This document shows, piece by piece, positions 22,651 to 33,499 of a stretch of 64,000 nt of DNA. Position 1 is the first letter of the stretch; the number at the start of each line of letters is the position of its first letter. Position numbers and translations under genes: made by a program. The DNA is from Ochotona curzoniae (taxonomy: Eukaryota > Chordata > Mammalia > Lagomorpha > Ochotonidae): the NCBI RefSeq assembly GCF_017591425.1, contig NW_024466459.1, positions 4,712,001 through 4,776,000 of the forward strand, in the 5' to 3' direction. A model generated the notes under the pieces. It saw only the letters and a program-made list of their open reading frames with translations, ran no database searches and was not told the origin of the DNA.

Positions 22651-23658
22651 GTTGGAACAGCTATTTGGGGGTTTGGGAGACCAACCTACAGGGTCACAAT
22701 GCTGGATGGGTAAGCCATTGCCAGAGCACACCAAGGACAATGAGAAGCCGCAAGGACATCGCAGCAAGCAGAGCTGGCCATGGAAGTACACGCGGGAGTC
22801 GAGCTGACTCATTTTATTACATAGGACTGCAGCTAAATTTTGAGGGCAAATATTCTTGGTATTTGACACTTTGCTATCTCTACTATCTATCAAACCTTTT
22901 CGGTTTGCTGTTAAAGTAAAAATTATATCAAATACACTCCAAATTACCTGAAATTCCTTCCCTCCCCGCCCCCATCAGTATCTGGCCATATTTGCTTAAT
23001 TCACATGAGATCTTTGCATGTAAAACAGTGTAATATGAGATACCATCATTCTGAATTTTTCTACCAAATCTCTTTTTTCTTCCAACCTCTACATGTGTCC
23101 ACAGAACATCTGCCTTTTGGGACTATTCATAAAAGTTGCCTCTTCTGATGACATAAAAGTTGAACAAGCCTGGTAAATATTAAAGTAGTTAGGTGCATTT
23201 TTTCCTCAATGAAAGTGAATGGTTGAGACACAAACAAACAAAAAAACCTAGAAGGAGCCTTAAAAATAGTGTTTTCACGTGACAGCTTATGATTTCTTCT
23301 AAAAGTGTCCTGAAACATAAGATGAATTCTGAAGCACAATATGGAACACATTTTGTAGAACAGCACTTGAACAGCAGGAATAGTCGACAAACCACATGCT
23401 TTAGAGTCACTTATGCTCGTCTATTGGCTATTGGTTATATAAAAACTTGAAATAACTAAAAATCTGTGTAGAATAGAGCAATTAGATGTCTGGATGGAGA
23501 AATTACTAAGAGGTGGGAACATCTAATAGTTCAATCTTGTTCTAATTGTATTTTTGAAAACTTTTATTTATCTGACACTTAAATATAGGAGAATAATTGT
23601 TAATGACTTTAATTTTGCCTTTGTATTATTCTGAGGTCAAATCATATAAAGCTATGTT
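22651..23658. other. intergenic DNA, no gene recognised
   Basis: Unique AT-rich DNA; no coding or promoter signal. Confidence 0.5.
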
Positions 23659-23928
23659 GGTACAGTGATAGCAGGCTGCACCTTTCTAAGCTCTGGTTTC
23701 CCATATTGGCACCAGTTCTTGTCCCAGCAGCTCTACTTCTGATCCAGCTCTCTGCCTGTGGTATGTAGAGTAGTGGAGGATGGCCCAAGGACTTGGGACC
23801 TTATACCCACGTGATAGACCAAGAAGAAGCTCCTGGCTCCCAGCATTGGATCTGCTCATTTCTGGCTATTGTGGCCATTTGGGGAGTGAACCAGTAGCTG
23901 GAAGACTTTTCTCTGTAAAAAAAAAATG
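23659..23928 (+). mobile_element. older CSINE copy
   Basis: 'ggtacagtgatagcaggctg' head, 'tctgatccagctctctgcct', 'gaagaagctcctggctccca', 'tttggggagtgaaccagtag', ending in an A run at 23,917-23,926. Confidence 0.88.
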
Positions 23929-23950
23929 TCTTTGAAGTAAACACAAATAC

Positions 23951-24258
23951 AGCCCAGCGTGGTAGCCTAGTGGCTAAAGTCCTTGCCTTGCATGTACTGG
24001 GATCCCATATGGGTGCTGGTTCCTGTCCTGGCTGCTCCACTTCCCATCCAACTCCATACTTGTGGCCTGGGAAAGCAGTGAAGGATGGTGCAAGGACCCT
24101 GTGCCCACATGGCAGACCCGGAAGAAGCTCCTGGCTCCTGGCTTCAGACCAGCTCAGCTCTGGCCGTTGTGGCCATTTGGGGAGTGAATTTCAGCAGATG
24201 TTTCTCTGTTTCTCTTCTCTGGATAGCTGACTTTCCAATAAAAATAATCTTTAAAAAT
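23951..24258 (+). mobile_element. CSINE, pika-type, 22 bp after the previous copy
   Basis: 'agcccagcgtggtagcctag' head, intact B-box region and 'ccaataaaaataatctttaa' tail; a 12-bp loss after 'gatggtgcaaggaccctgtg'. Confidence 0.94.
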
Positions 24259-25299
24259 ACATATAGGACCCATTTTTCTGCTTCAGTCTGCAATTGTAAT
24301 TATTAATCTGCCTAATATAAAAGATAGTAAATGCGAAAAATTAGCATTGTATTCCAATTATCTGCCATGTGTTATCAATACAGTCCTTCTGGACAGTGAT
24401 CCAAATGGGATAATTTTCAAATATTATTATGTTGACTAATGATGCCTGTAAAAGTGCAGTTTTGAGAACTTAATTTTCTGTGAACCTCCCTAACTTGTTA
24501 AATCTGGCCTGCCCGATTTCCCAGCATATTGGATAGCTTTATTTTTTGGAAGTGCAGTAGGCCCATAGGACCAGACTCTCTCAGGTCTATGACTGAAGCC
24601 CAGAGCCATCTATTCAGATCAATGTCAACTCATCGGGGAGGTTGAAGGGCACAGTACTTCATCCCTGATCTAAGTCATCCTCCAGTACTACGGCATTTAT
24701 TGACCTGCCACCGTGCATTGGCCAAGGAGCAAAGTATAAAGGAGGTGTTCAGGTTTTTGTGGGTTTGGTTGCACATGAACTGAGCCTGTCTCATTAACAA
24801 TGAAGCAAAATGTGACCAGATTTCTCTTAGCCTTAAAAAAAAAGAAACAAAAGCAAAAACCCCAAACACCACATTTCTGAGGCACTGATGGAAAGTCATT
24901 TAGCCCAAAGAGTAGACAGCTTATAGCAAGGAACGACAGAAGACCAGTTCTTCTGTTTGCAGCTGAGTTGCTTTGAAATGACATATTTCCATCTTGTGAA
25001 AAGTAAAGACATGCATTTCATAGTATTTCTGTAAGGATGAAATGATACAGCATATCTATAAAGGGAACATAAACCATAAGATATCCCCCAAATATTATTA
25101 ATGCTCTCCACAAGATTTCAAGCTGCTGACACCTATAACCACTCCGTACATTTCTGTATAGTATATACCTGTATAACTGTAGGGATTAATCCAAGTGTCA
25201 CCGCTTTTTAAAATGGAGATGATAAATGAAGCTACTTCTCTCACTCTTCTTGTAGTCCTTGGAAAAAAATGGCAAATTCCAAACACAGATCTTTTCTAG
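24259..25299. other. intergenic DNA, nothing recognised
   Basis: Unique sequence; several 60-95 codon minus-strand frames without recognisable products. Confidence 0.5.
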
Positions 25300-25619
25300 G
25301 TGCAGTTGTTTACTTGAAAGGAGGAGTTCCAGAGAAAGAAGGAGAGCTATGGGGAGGCAGTTTCCATTTGCTGTTGTATCGCTGAAATGGCTACAATGGC
25401 TGGCTCTGTATCAGGCTGCAGCCAGGAGCCTGGAGCTTCTTCTGGGTCTCCCACGTGGCTGCAGCAGCCTGACCACTTGTGCCATGACCTTCTGCTTTCC
25501 CAGCTGCATTAACAGGGTACTGGATTGCAAACGGAACAGCCGGGAATCAAACCAGTGTCCATATAGGATGCTCGCACCACAGACAACGGCTTAATCTACA
25601 ACACATCAATGCTGGCCCA
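25300..25619 (-). mobile_element. older CSINE, reverse orientation
   Basis: 'ggagcttcttctgggtctcc' + 'cacgtggctgcag', 'ctgctttcccagctgcatta' and 'aaaccagtgtccatatagga'; ends 'caatgctggccca'. Confidence 0.85.
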
Positions 25620-26044
25620 CCTAGCTGACAATTCTCAAAATAAATTTCATATTTTGATCATTTCCAAGTGTGTGATACTAGTATTTCAATATATTAGGAC
25701 TTGAACTTCCTGAAAGTGAAAAAGATGGGAAATCGTATATACTCAATGGAAACTATGGGATCACTTTTTTTTAAGTTTTAGGATTCAGTGCTTTAATGGT
25801 GGATGCTCAATTTATTAAATATATGCAGAAATATTTATAACCGGCTTGTTATACATCCACCGCTCTGTTTCATAGGATCTCTTAGGAACTTTCCAGTTGA
25901 ATTGTGGAGTTATGATTTTAGCGATAGAGACAATCCATAGGGGGTGGCCACGATAATTGGGTACTTTTGGAAATGCATTGACCAGTAACTGGGGTTTACA
26001 CACATCCATAGTCAGGATGAATTTGTAAAGCAGGTCTCTACATA
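25620..26044. other. intergenic DNA, nothing recognised
   Basis: AT-rich unique sequence. Confidence 0.5.
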
Positions 26045-26197
26045 TTTATTCTGTAAAGGGGTAGATAATAAATATCTTACATTTTAGAAGCCAGACACTG
26101 CAAATATTCACCTCTGTTTTAGTAAAAATGTAGAAATTCAGACATAAACTATATATAAAGAATGGGCAAGACTGTGTTTCAATAAAACTTTATTATC
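26045..26197 (+). mobile_element. hAT-Charlie-type non-autonomous DNA transposon
   Basis: 'ttattctgtaaaggggtaga' + 'taataaatatctta' and 'gtttcaataaaactttatta' match the ends of the 'gtaaagggccagatagtaaatattt ... ccaataaaactttattt' element. A second copy, inverted, is at 55,181-55,338. Confidence 0.65.
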
Positions 26198-26466
26198 AGG
26201 GCCTGGTGCAGTAACCTAGGGGCTAAAATCCTCACCTTGCATGTCCTGGGATCCCAGATGGAGGTTGGTTCTAACCCCAGCAGCTCTGCTTCCCATCCAG
26301 CTCCCTGCTTTGGCCTGGGAAAGCAGTTGAGGACGGCCTAAAGCCTTGTGACCCTGCATCTACGTGGGAGACCTGGAAGAGGCTCCTGGCTTCATTATGG
26401 GCTCAGCTCTGTCTCTCCTCTTCTCTGTATATTTGACTCCCCCCCCCCCAAAAATAATAAATCTTA
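26198..26466 (+). mobile_element. CSINE with internal deletion, abutting the hAT relic
   Basis: 'agggcctggtgcagtaacct' head and 'tgggagacctggaagaggct' present, but the segment normally holding 'gttgcggccacttggggagtgaa' and 'atggaagatcttcc' is missing; resumes at 'gtctctcctcttctctgtat'. A C run (26,439-26,448) precedes the A-tail. Confidence 0.9.
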
Positions 26467-27260
26467 ACACATTACCTTTGACAATTGAAATGGCAGCCAC
26501 AATGAGAACCTTGATGGCTTTAAGGTTGCAAAAGAAGCAGCAGAGTGAATAGGAGGCTCTGGAGTTATCCTCTCTGGAAGAAGTTGCAAAATGGGATATC
26601 AGGTCTGATTGGCCAATGAGAACTCCTTTCCATCACCCTGAGTAATACAAGCTAGTCATTCATTAAACATGGAGCTGATTAGGACTGTGACAAAAGAGTT
26701 CTAAGTTTAGGTGTAACTTGAAACTCCAATTTGAGTGGAGAATAAAACCCTTTATGTGTGTCTCTGGAGGGCTGGGGTTCCTTTGCATTTCCTAAGGCCA
26801 GACTGGATAGGTCAGGGCCCCCCAAAATTATAACAGAGAGAAAAATCAGGCCTACATGTATGCATCTATAGACAGGTATGACATTAGGTCGGTAAGTATG
26901 TACACATATCTTACATACATGCAAATGTACACACATATATGATTGTATATATAGATAGAGGGAGAGAGGACGAGAGGGGGGACGTAGAAACAGACATTTG
27001 TTAGAATACTGGAAGGAAAAAGAAAAGTTTAATATCTCTTTTTCTATTGACCTAACAGGACTTGAGATGGTTTTGATGCCCTTTATGACTTAATCTACTG
27101 AAGCAGAGTAATTCACTACTTTCTAGCGCTTTGAAAACCCATGCAAAGGAAATAGACACCTTTTTACCACTGAATGTTACCCTGTAATAATTCCTACTCC
27201 TAATTCTCCAGGTTCTCTAGAACCCACTTCTTTCAATCAGTTGATTCCAACATGCCTCTT
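26467..27260. other. intergenic DNA with TA/CA and GA-rich low complexity
   Basis: No gene. 26,860-26,975 is a mix of CATA/TACA words and a GAGAGG-rich run. Rest unique. Confidence 0.55.
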
Positions 27261-27584
27261 TTTTTTTCCCCAAGATTCTGTTTTTTAATTGGAAAGTCAG
27301 ATTTACAGAGAGCAGAAGAGACAGAGAGAAAGATCTTCTCACTGATTTACCCCCCAAGCAGCTACAACGGCCAGCTGAACTGAAGCCAGAAGCCAGGAGC
27401 TTCTTGTGGGTCTCCCACGTGGATGCACGGTCCCAAAGCTTTGGGTCATCCTTTACTGCTGTCCTAAGCCACAAACAGGGAGCAGGCAGGGAAGTGGAGC
27501 AGCCAGGATATGAACTGGCACCCATATGGGATCTCGGTGCATGCCATGCAAGGATTTTAGCCACTAGGCTACCACGCTGGGCCC
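27261..27584 (-). mobile_element. CSINE, reverse orientation, full length
   Basis: 'ttttccccaagattctgttt' start, 'gagcttcttgtgggtctccc', 'cacccatatgggatctcggt', ending 'taccacgctgggccc'. Long frames on both strands in this region are read-through of the SINE. Confidence 0.95.
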
Positions 27585-27659
27585 TTACGTGCCTTTTAAT
27601 ACTGGAGAAAAAGTTTGAAATAGCATCACACTGGAACATTGTTTCTTTAACTATGAAGA

Positions 27660-27748
27660 AATACACATACATTTATATATTTATTACATATATGTATATA
27701 CACACATGCACACACACACTCATATATGTATAGAAAGAGAGAGAGAGA
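27660..27748. repeat. AT/AC-rich microsatellite block followed by (GA)n
   Basis: TATA/CATA words, then CACACACAC and a short GAGAGAGA run. Confidence 0.85.
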
Positions 27749-27956
27749 AAATGTAAGCTCGTAAGGATTTAAGATGGTCTACTGGCTTTTTCATCAGATT
27801 CATCAGACATTATTTTTTAACTGTAAAGGCTTATTGACAGTTAATCTGAAAAATCTAGAACCTTTAGAGGAGTCTTAAGATATTAACTCAAAGTGTTTAA
27901 ATTCAGTATCATGATTACCAAAAAAAATTCTTTCAAGAAAACTCATATGCTGACAT

Positions 27957-28150
27957 TTCTTATTTATTTGAGTAACAGAGAGAAAGCGAGAGAGGAGAGA
28001 CTATCACTCAACTCAGGTATTCCCTGTAGGTGACAGTAAGTGTCGTGTTGTCCCCCAGGACCCCTAGTGGCAGAAAGCTGGGGTCAAGAGCTGGAATTGC
28101 CAACCCAACAGAGCTGCTGCAGCTCAGCACACAGGTGCCAGAACTGACAT
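27957..28150 (-). mobile_element. degenerate older CSINE, reverse (weak)
   Basis: 'cttatttatttgagtaacag' + 'agagaaagcgag' start and 'gggtcaagagctggaattgc' + 'caaccca' resemble the reverse complement of an old C repeat; the middle is replaced or lost. Confidence 0.35.
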
Positions 28151-29302
28151 CTGAATCGGTGGCTCAAAAGAACAATGTTAAGAAAAGCTAACAGAAAGTC
28201 AACCTGTCTTAAACGAATTCCTTCAGTAGGTGATAATCTATGCGTACATCCAACAAGGCTGGGTTGACTCAGCACATACTGCGTGCACGATGTGGTCTAG
28301 ACCAGGGGCCACATGACAGGGATGAAACCCTCCATGCCCAGGTTAGAGTCAGGCTCAACCACAGGTAAGTTCGGAGCAGGTTGGGAAGGGCAGGGAGCAC
28401 AGCCATAGGTGAGCATTGCTGTGAGATGTTACCAGGCCGATGGCCCCACAGCGGGAATCATGCGAGCTGCGCTCCAAGGGGCCCGTGCTCCTCGACAGCA
28501 CCGAGGTTTGTGGTCAGGGTTGGGATCTTCACGGAACAGATACCTTTGAACCTTGGATGAAGAAGGACAGAATTTAGAAAATGAAGTGAGGGCCATAAGA
28601 AGGACAAAGTCAGAAAACAAACAAACAAACAAACAAACAAACACCCAGCAGGAGTTAGCCTACGGAAGCAGCTGATCTGTGATGGCAAACTCATAGGAAA
28701 AATAAACCTGTTTGAATTAGATTGCTTAAACTTAGCGAGCAAACCCCAAACAGCTATAAGCTCTGTCATTTTGGGGAAGGCGCTGAAAACTATGCCTTAT
28801 CTCTAATGGGGTTTCTAAAACTTCTGTTAGCAATCATGGTTCATTATAACGCATCGATATCCTAAAAAAACAAAAATGCACTTAAGATAATTTGCGACCG
28901 CAATTCATCATCGTCTCCCATAAACACGTTCCTCACCGGGTTCTCCCAATGGACTTGACTCAGTACACCACACCTATGCATACATCGTTCTCCCCTTGAA
29001 TCCAGAAAGGCACATACAGACACATGAAATCTTGGCTTTAAGACTGGCAGCTGGCTTTCCCTTGTTCCTGATATTCTGAAGATGCTTTTGGAAAACATTA
29101 ATAAAACCAAGTACACACTAGGATTGCTGCCTGGGAAACAACGTAGCTAATGGTAACCTAGACGGTTCTTTCCTGCTTTCAATGATTAGTATCGGCTGCC
29201 TGACCAGGAACTCTTCTCATTAATAAACTTAGAAATGTTTAGCTCATGTAAATTTTTTCCCCTTAAAAATATCTGTTTCTTCCTGAAAATCATGAGTATT
29301 TT
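28151..29302. other. intergenic DNA with (AAAC)n, no gene recognised
   Basis: 28,390-28,530 is GC-rich with a handful of CpGs but lacks other promoter signs. Remaining sequence unique. Confidence 0.45.
28614..28643. repeat. (AAAC)n tetranucleotide microsatellite
   Basis: Seven perfect AAAC/CAAA units. Confidence 0.95.
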
Positions 29303-29500
29303 TTTAAAGATGTATTTTTTTTTTTTAAACTGGGAAGGCAGATTTATAGAGAGGAGAGACAAAAAGAAAGATCTTTCATTCACTTGGCTCACTTCTCTAG
29401 TGACCACACCAGCCGGAGCTGGGACAAGAACCAGTGTCCCTAAGGGTTCCCTGGCACTTCAAGGGGGAGGATTAGCCAATTGAGCCACACAAAGCCAGGT
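29303..29500 (-). mobile_element. CSINE, reverse, internally deleted
   Basis: T-rich start then 'gaaagatctttcattcactt', jumping at about 29,420 to 'gggacaagaaccagtgtccc' and ending 'agccaattgagccacacaaa' + 'gccagg'. About 120 bp of the middle is gone. This is the last lagomorph SINE before the promoter. Confidence 0.75.
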
Positions 29501-29770
29501 CCGGTCATTAGTGGTTTTAATCTAACATGTCAGCTGGGTTTAGAGCTGCAAAATGCTAGATGTCAATGGGGCTTTATTCTGGCTGTCTTTGTTTTACAGT
29601 GGGACCAAACACTGCCCAGAAAGGTGAAGAAGCGATTTGGTAGAGGGGACGCAGTTATCTGTCGATACTGCCAGCTTTCCTCCTGTCTGAAGAATGTTTC
29701 TTAGCAAATCTTATTAGGTTTAAATGCGCTCAGGAATGGAGTGTGTAGTAATCTTGTAAGGTGCACAGCA

Positions 29771-29966
29771 CAGTTTTCCCAACTTGGCAATACTGAGTGC
29801 TACACCAGACACTTCAGGGTTTGGCAGGGGACTTCCGGTGTGATCCCTCGTGTCCCCGCCCCCCACGCATCAGATGACAGAGTCGCTTCCTCAGCCTCAG
29901 GACCACAAAGTATCTCCAGATGCTGCCCATTGTCTCTAGGAGCAAAACTGTCCCCCAGCAGAGATA
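29771..29966 (-). mobile_element. MER5A-like hAT-Charlie element, near full length
   Basis: 'cagttttcccaacttggcaa', 'gtgtgatccctcgtgtcccc', 'cacgcatcagatgacag', 'agtatctccagatgctgccc' and 'gagcaaaactgtcccccagc' track the reverse complement of MER5A across its whole roughly 190-bp length. The 132-codon open frame across it is therefore not a gene. Confidence 0.8.
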
Positions 29967-30199
29967 GCACCACCGCTAGCAGGAAGGATGTGCACCACCA
30001 TCTCTGCCCCATGTCCTCAGCCCTGCCTGTGCTTCTAGAACATTTCTGCACAAGCCAGTGTGACTTTGCCTACGGGCCTCCTTCCAGGAATCTCACACTT
30101 GGAATCCGACAGCTCAGGACTCTTCCCCAGGTGCCCTAATTTCTCTTATGGGGCTCTTTTATTGGAATCTGTTGCTCCAAGCTAGCCAAGGTGACAGGT

Positions 30200-30600
30200 C
30201 TTTTCTCCAGCCTTTCTCATTATCTCAGCATTCACCGAAGCACAAGATATGCTAGAAATTGTCCTGGGCAGTAGGAATGCACAGATAATAGGGAATGTCT
30301 CCAGTCCCCAGCCGTTTAGCTTCCTGGAGAAGATACACATGAGCATCTGTGGCCCTGTGATGAGTGTAAAGAGAATTTGGAAGGTAGAGGGTGTTAGAGA
30401 ATTAGGGAATAAGCCTAACTCATAGCAGGGGTGCTGAGGGTGATACATCACGAAACATGGCACAAAGGAACTGCCAAGGAAGCCAAGTCTTTAAGGAGAA
30501 ATTAGAACAAGTCAGGCAGAGGATGGAAAAGGGTGGCCGGGGAGAGGCAACAGTGTCTACAAAAGCAATCAGGAAAAATCTTGGCTTCTGCTAACTTCGG
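30200..30600 (-). mobile_element. old L2-type relic (weak)
   Basis: 'cctgggcagtaggaatgcac' + 'agataatagg' and 'gaagatacacatgagcatct' resemble the reverse complement of L2 3' sequence; divergence is high. Confidence 0.3.
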
Positions 30601-32059
30601 TTTCAACACAGGATGAGAAATGAAGCTGCAGAGTGGGCACAGAGCAGGCCAATAGCCATGTCAAGACAGTAGACATGAATCCTGATGATAATGTGAAACA
30701 GAGAGGAGAATGCATTGGATTAACATTTTATAAGTATCTGAACCACAGAAAATTAAAAGATCCACAGCAAAAGCACAGATCAGTTCGAGAAAGACAACTG
30801 ACATGGCTGTTAAGAGAGGAGGTGTGTCAGAATTCTCACTTGCTTTCTTACTTCCACCACCGTGGGAGGGGTGCCCCTCTTGGACCAGTGGCACCACCGT
30901 GGCAGGGTACCCCTCTTGGATCAATGGCACCATGGTGGCAGGAAGAGGCATGGAGGAAGGTAGAAGGAGGGATTGTTTTAGAACAAACAAAAGAACTTTT
31001 CCCCCTCTGTTAGCTAATATTCACAGAGATCTCAACTTTTCTGTCATTCAAATTTTGTACTTGAAAGTCTGAATATCTTTTTTTTTTCCCCCAGAAGTAC
31101 AAGTGATACATTTTGCAATTAAAAAAAAAAATTCAGTGAGTTTCTGGATTTAAAGGGTTGTTTCCATACAATGTGTGCGCTTGGGTACATACATTAACCG
31201 TTAAACATGCATGGTTTCACGGGTCGGCTGTGAACTGCGTACACACCCTTGCAGGGACAGAAGGAGTAAAATGCACCAAAGCAGCGACTACAACTCTTCC
31301 GACAGAGAAGGGATTCTGAAGCTACTGAAGGGCAATGCCACTGACTGCATAAAACAGAGATTGAAGCAAGCTCTAGGTGGCTGGCTGTTCGGCTTAAACT
31401 CAGCAGGTCTGCGTGGAGTTTGGTAGCTCTCTCAGAACTAGAACACAGCAGGTGTTTAGAAACGAAAGCTGTCTGCAATGGACCACTTCTCCATGCACAT
31501 GTCTCCTGGTTAAATGGTTCTGGGGCCGCGGAGAAGATACTGGCTCAAGGAGACTGTGGAGTTTGTGTTGCAAGAAAGGGAAGGGATAAGTTACAGGTTA
31601 GCTCCAAAGGGCAGTGAAAGGGAGAGTGGGGCAGTTCCTGCACCTGTGCCCCTTAGGGGATCCAGAAGCACAATCGCTTCAGGGGGAAAAGCTCACAGGA
31701 ATGTGAGATTGCCTCTGCTTAATTCTCAGTAGTATCTGTAAGGGAGATCAGCTCGGTGCAGTGCACACTGGTCCTTAGTTGACCTCCTGCATTTTGTTTT
31801 CAGTGTTGATTTGTGGACTTAGAGTTGAAACAAGGTGGCCTTCATGCTTCTGGCTTCTGATTTATCTGTTATTTTGATGACCCTGACTTTCCTATAATTC
31901 TTTCTAAAATTCCAGCAGTCTTCATCAAATGCAGTTGAGTCGTTTGAATTGTTTTGTTCCAAGCGCCTCGCTCTGCCTTTCAGCAGTGACAGACCTATCT
32001 CTAGCCTCTCCCAGTTCTAGCTAAACTTGATTACCCAGGGCAAATTTACTTTCTTAAAA
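30601..32059. other. intergenic DNA upstream of MAP2K6, mostly unique
   Basis: Contains a small minisatellite (30,855-30,945) and a unique complex stretch at 31,190-31,430 with a palindromic MYB-like 'taaccgtta'. No lagomorph SINE. Possible upstream regulatory DNA; nothing codes convincingly. Confidence 0.4.
30855..30945 (+). repeat. 36/37-bp minisatellite, about 2.4 copies
   Basis: Units begin CACCACCGTGG at 30,855 and 30,892, and CACCATGGTGG at 30,928, each followed by a 'cccctcttgga' word in the first two copies. Confidence 0.85.
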
Positions 32060-32290
32060 CAATGCTTTGATTAGGCCACACCCCTCCTCAAAACCCTTTC
32101 ACCACCACCTGAAGTTTGCAAGGAATAAAGTCCAAACGCCTGTAGGCCTTTAAGACCCTGTAGAATCTACACCCACCTGTCCCCTGTCCGGCCTTCCTCC
32201 CACCACACCTGCACGGACGGAAACAGCAGGCACTGAATGTCTGCACCACCGTGCCCTGTCTGCCTTCCGGTAGCCTCACACCCTCAATCC
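32060..32290 (+). mobile_element. L2 LINE 3' part
   Basis: 'cctcctcaaaaccctttcac', 'ggaataaagtccaaacgcct' and 'tgtaggcctttaagaccctg' match the L2 order 'aaaaccctccaatggct ... aaagtccaaact ... cctacaaggccctg'. Confidence 0.7.
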
Positions 32291-32524
32291 CTCCCTCTCA
32301 ACCTTAAAAAGAACATTTCTAGATCTGGTTTATTCAGTGATCCCCAAGTTCATCTCAGTCCATGCCCTCCGTTCCTTGCACATAATTATTGGGAGTTCTC
32401 CAGCAACCTGGCAGAGAATGGAATTAAAAGGCTTTTGGCTCCCAACAGTTTTGAAATCCACGCTTCTGAGGGAACAGCAAACAGCTCTCAGTGTGCATAT
32501 GAAAAAAAAAAAAAGCAATGCAAT

Positions 32525-32610
32525 GATTAAAAAAAAATTGCACCAACATAAACTTATCTTTTAATTCTATATTTTTTTCTTTCCCAGAACTTTTTAAAAG
32601 AACTCTCTTA
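32525..32610 (+). mobile_element. mariner-like MITE terminal part
   Basis: 'ttgcaccaacataaacttat' + 'cttttaattctat' and 'cccagaactttttaaaagaa' match the mariner-derived MITE end; shares word order with 3,595-3,700 and 39,940-40,115. Confidence 0.6.
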
Positions 32611-33309
32611 CCTGGGGTCTCTTGTGAAGGATCAATGATTCCCCCCGCCCCGGGACACTGCCCTCCCCTCTACTCCTAAGCAGTCCAGGGAAAATGGATC
32701 GTCCAAGGCCTTAGGAAGGGCCTGGGCACAGCCCAAGCACTCAACAACCATCCTTGCTTTTACTTCATCTATTCAAGATATGTGACCTCATTTATTCCAG
32801 GTTACAGTTCACTTTCTCCCCTAGGCCAGAGGCTTTCCTCTGTCCCATCTTTGGTGGAAAAAAAAAAAGTGTCTAAGCATCTGCTTGTCACTTCTGCTGG
32901 TTTCTTGGATGATATATAAAAAGCAAAACTTCCTCTGAAGCCCTATCAGGTATGAGCACTGGTCTGCTTCCTGGTCCCGCACCTCTCCTGGGTCGACTTT
33001 TCAGGGTCCTTGAAACTAACTGCTCTCTGGATCGTTTCTTACTCTAGAAAACTTTGTTCCCTGCCACGCCAAATCACTGACAAATTCTCTGTGCGAGGGG
33101 GAAAAAAAAAAGTTGTCAAAGAATGGAGCAGGGAGCGTGCACCGTCTACGTGCAGGAACGGCTGTACAGGTGCTGGAGCGGCAGAGTCAAGACTCAGCAT
33201 CCAGACTGCAGGCCAGCCAAGTGCTCTTTCTTTAACCTAACATTCTTTAGCTGTTTCAGGGGCTTTGGGGGAACAAAAAAATCTCCTCTCCCTTTGACTT
33301 TGCAATTTT
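32611..33309. other. proximal upstream region of MAP2K6
   Basis: Unique sequence with a C-rich patch at 32,641-32,656, A runs at 32,859-32,868 and 33,103-33,111 and scattered CpGs at 33,125-33,180. A long open frame (33,123-33,668) runs from here into exon 1 by chance. Probable proximal regulatory DNA. Confidence 0.4.
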
Positions 33310-33495
33310 CCGTCCGCCACTTACTAGTGCGTGTGTGTTTGACTTGTCTACCTGGTGCAGTCTTTGTTGAAGCCAGTCAGCTCGCTCAGCGACCGGGACG
33401 ACCACGTTTCCTTAAACCAGAGCCCCATGGACTCCGCGTGGGGACTACACTACCCAGAGGCCCTCGCGTCCTTCGCAGGAAGGACGTCTGCGCAC
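33310..33495 (+). promoter_or_regulatory. MAP2K6: MAP2K6 core promoter: short CpG-rich, TATA-less
   Basis: By manual count about 15 CpG dinucleotides fall between 33,310 and 33,492, twelve of them in the last 110 bp, whereas most surrounding kilobases have very few. No TATA box is seen at a sensible distance from exon 1. The segment contains a strong match to the ZNF143/SBS promoter element and sits 300-450 bp upstream of the start codon, where a MAP2K6 promoter is expected. It is too short to meet strict CpG-island length rules on its own. Inference: dispersed transcription initiation near 33,450-33,520. Confidence 0.7.
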
Positions 33496-33498
33496 TAA
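33427..33498 (+). other. possible second uORF overlapping the core promoter (23 codons plus stop)
   Basis: ATG at 33,427 (C at -3) opens a 23-codon frame ending TAA at 33,496-33,498. It overlaps the ZNF143-like element, so it matters only in transcripts that start upstream of that site. No similarity is recognised. Confidence 0.2.
33444..33462 (+). promoter_or_regulatory. ZNF143 (Staf/SBS)-like promoter element
   Basis: The 19-mer ACTACACTACCCAGAGGCC matches the ACTACA-n-TCCCAG-type consensus of the ZNF143/SBS motif in the ACTACA half and the CCCAG core. Such sites are typically within about 100 bp of CpG-type start sites, which fits its position inside the CpG-dense segment. Confidence 0.55.
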
Positions 33499-33499
33499 G

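Noticed and set aside
27217..27672. 151-codon minus-strand frame
   Set aside because: Most of it reads through the reverse-oriented CSINE at 27,261-27,584; SINE consensus is open in this frame in several copies.
28390..28530. Second CpG promoter
   Set aside because: Only a few CpGs in about 140 bp, no promoter motifs, no associated exon.
28614..28643. CRISPR-like or other regularly spaced array
   Set aside because: Short-period AAAC microsatellite; the organism is a mammal and no spaced repeats exist anywhere in the window.
29741..30139. 132-codon frame in GC-richer DNA
   Set aside because: Half of it lies in a MER5A-like element; no protein similarity seen.
31211..31426. 71-codon frame with protein-like composition near a MYB-like palindrome
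   Set aside because: No recognisable product, no promoter or splice signals; kept only as possible non-coding regulatory DNA.
1..33300. First exon of ABCA5 or another upstream gene
   Set aside because: No CpG-rich promoter and no start codon with a donor on the minus strand was recognised; in mammals ABCA5 starts much further away.
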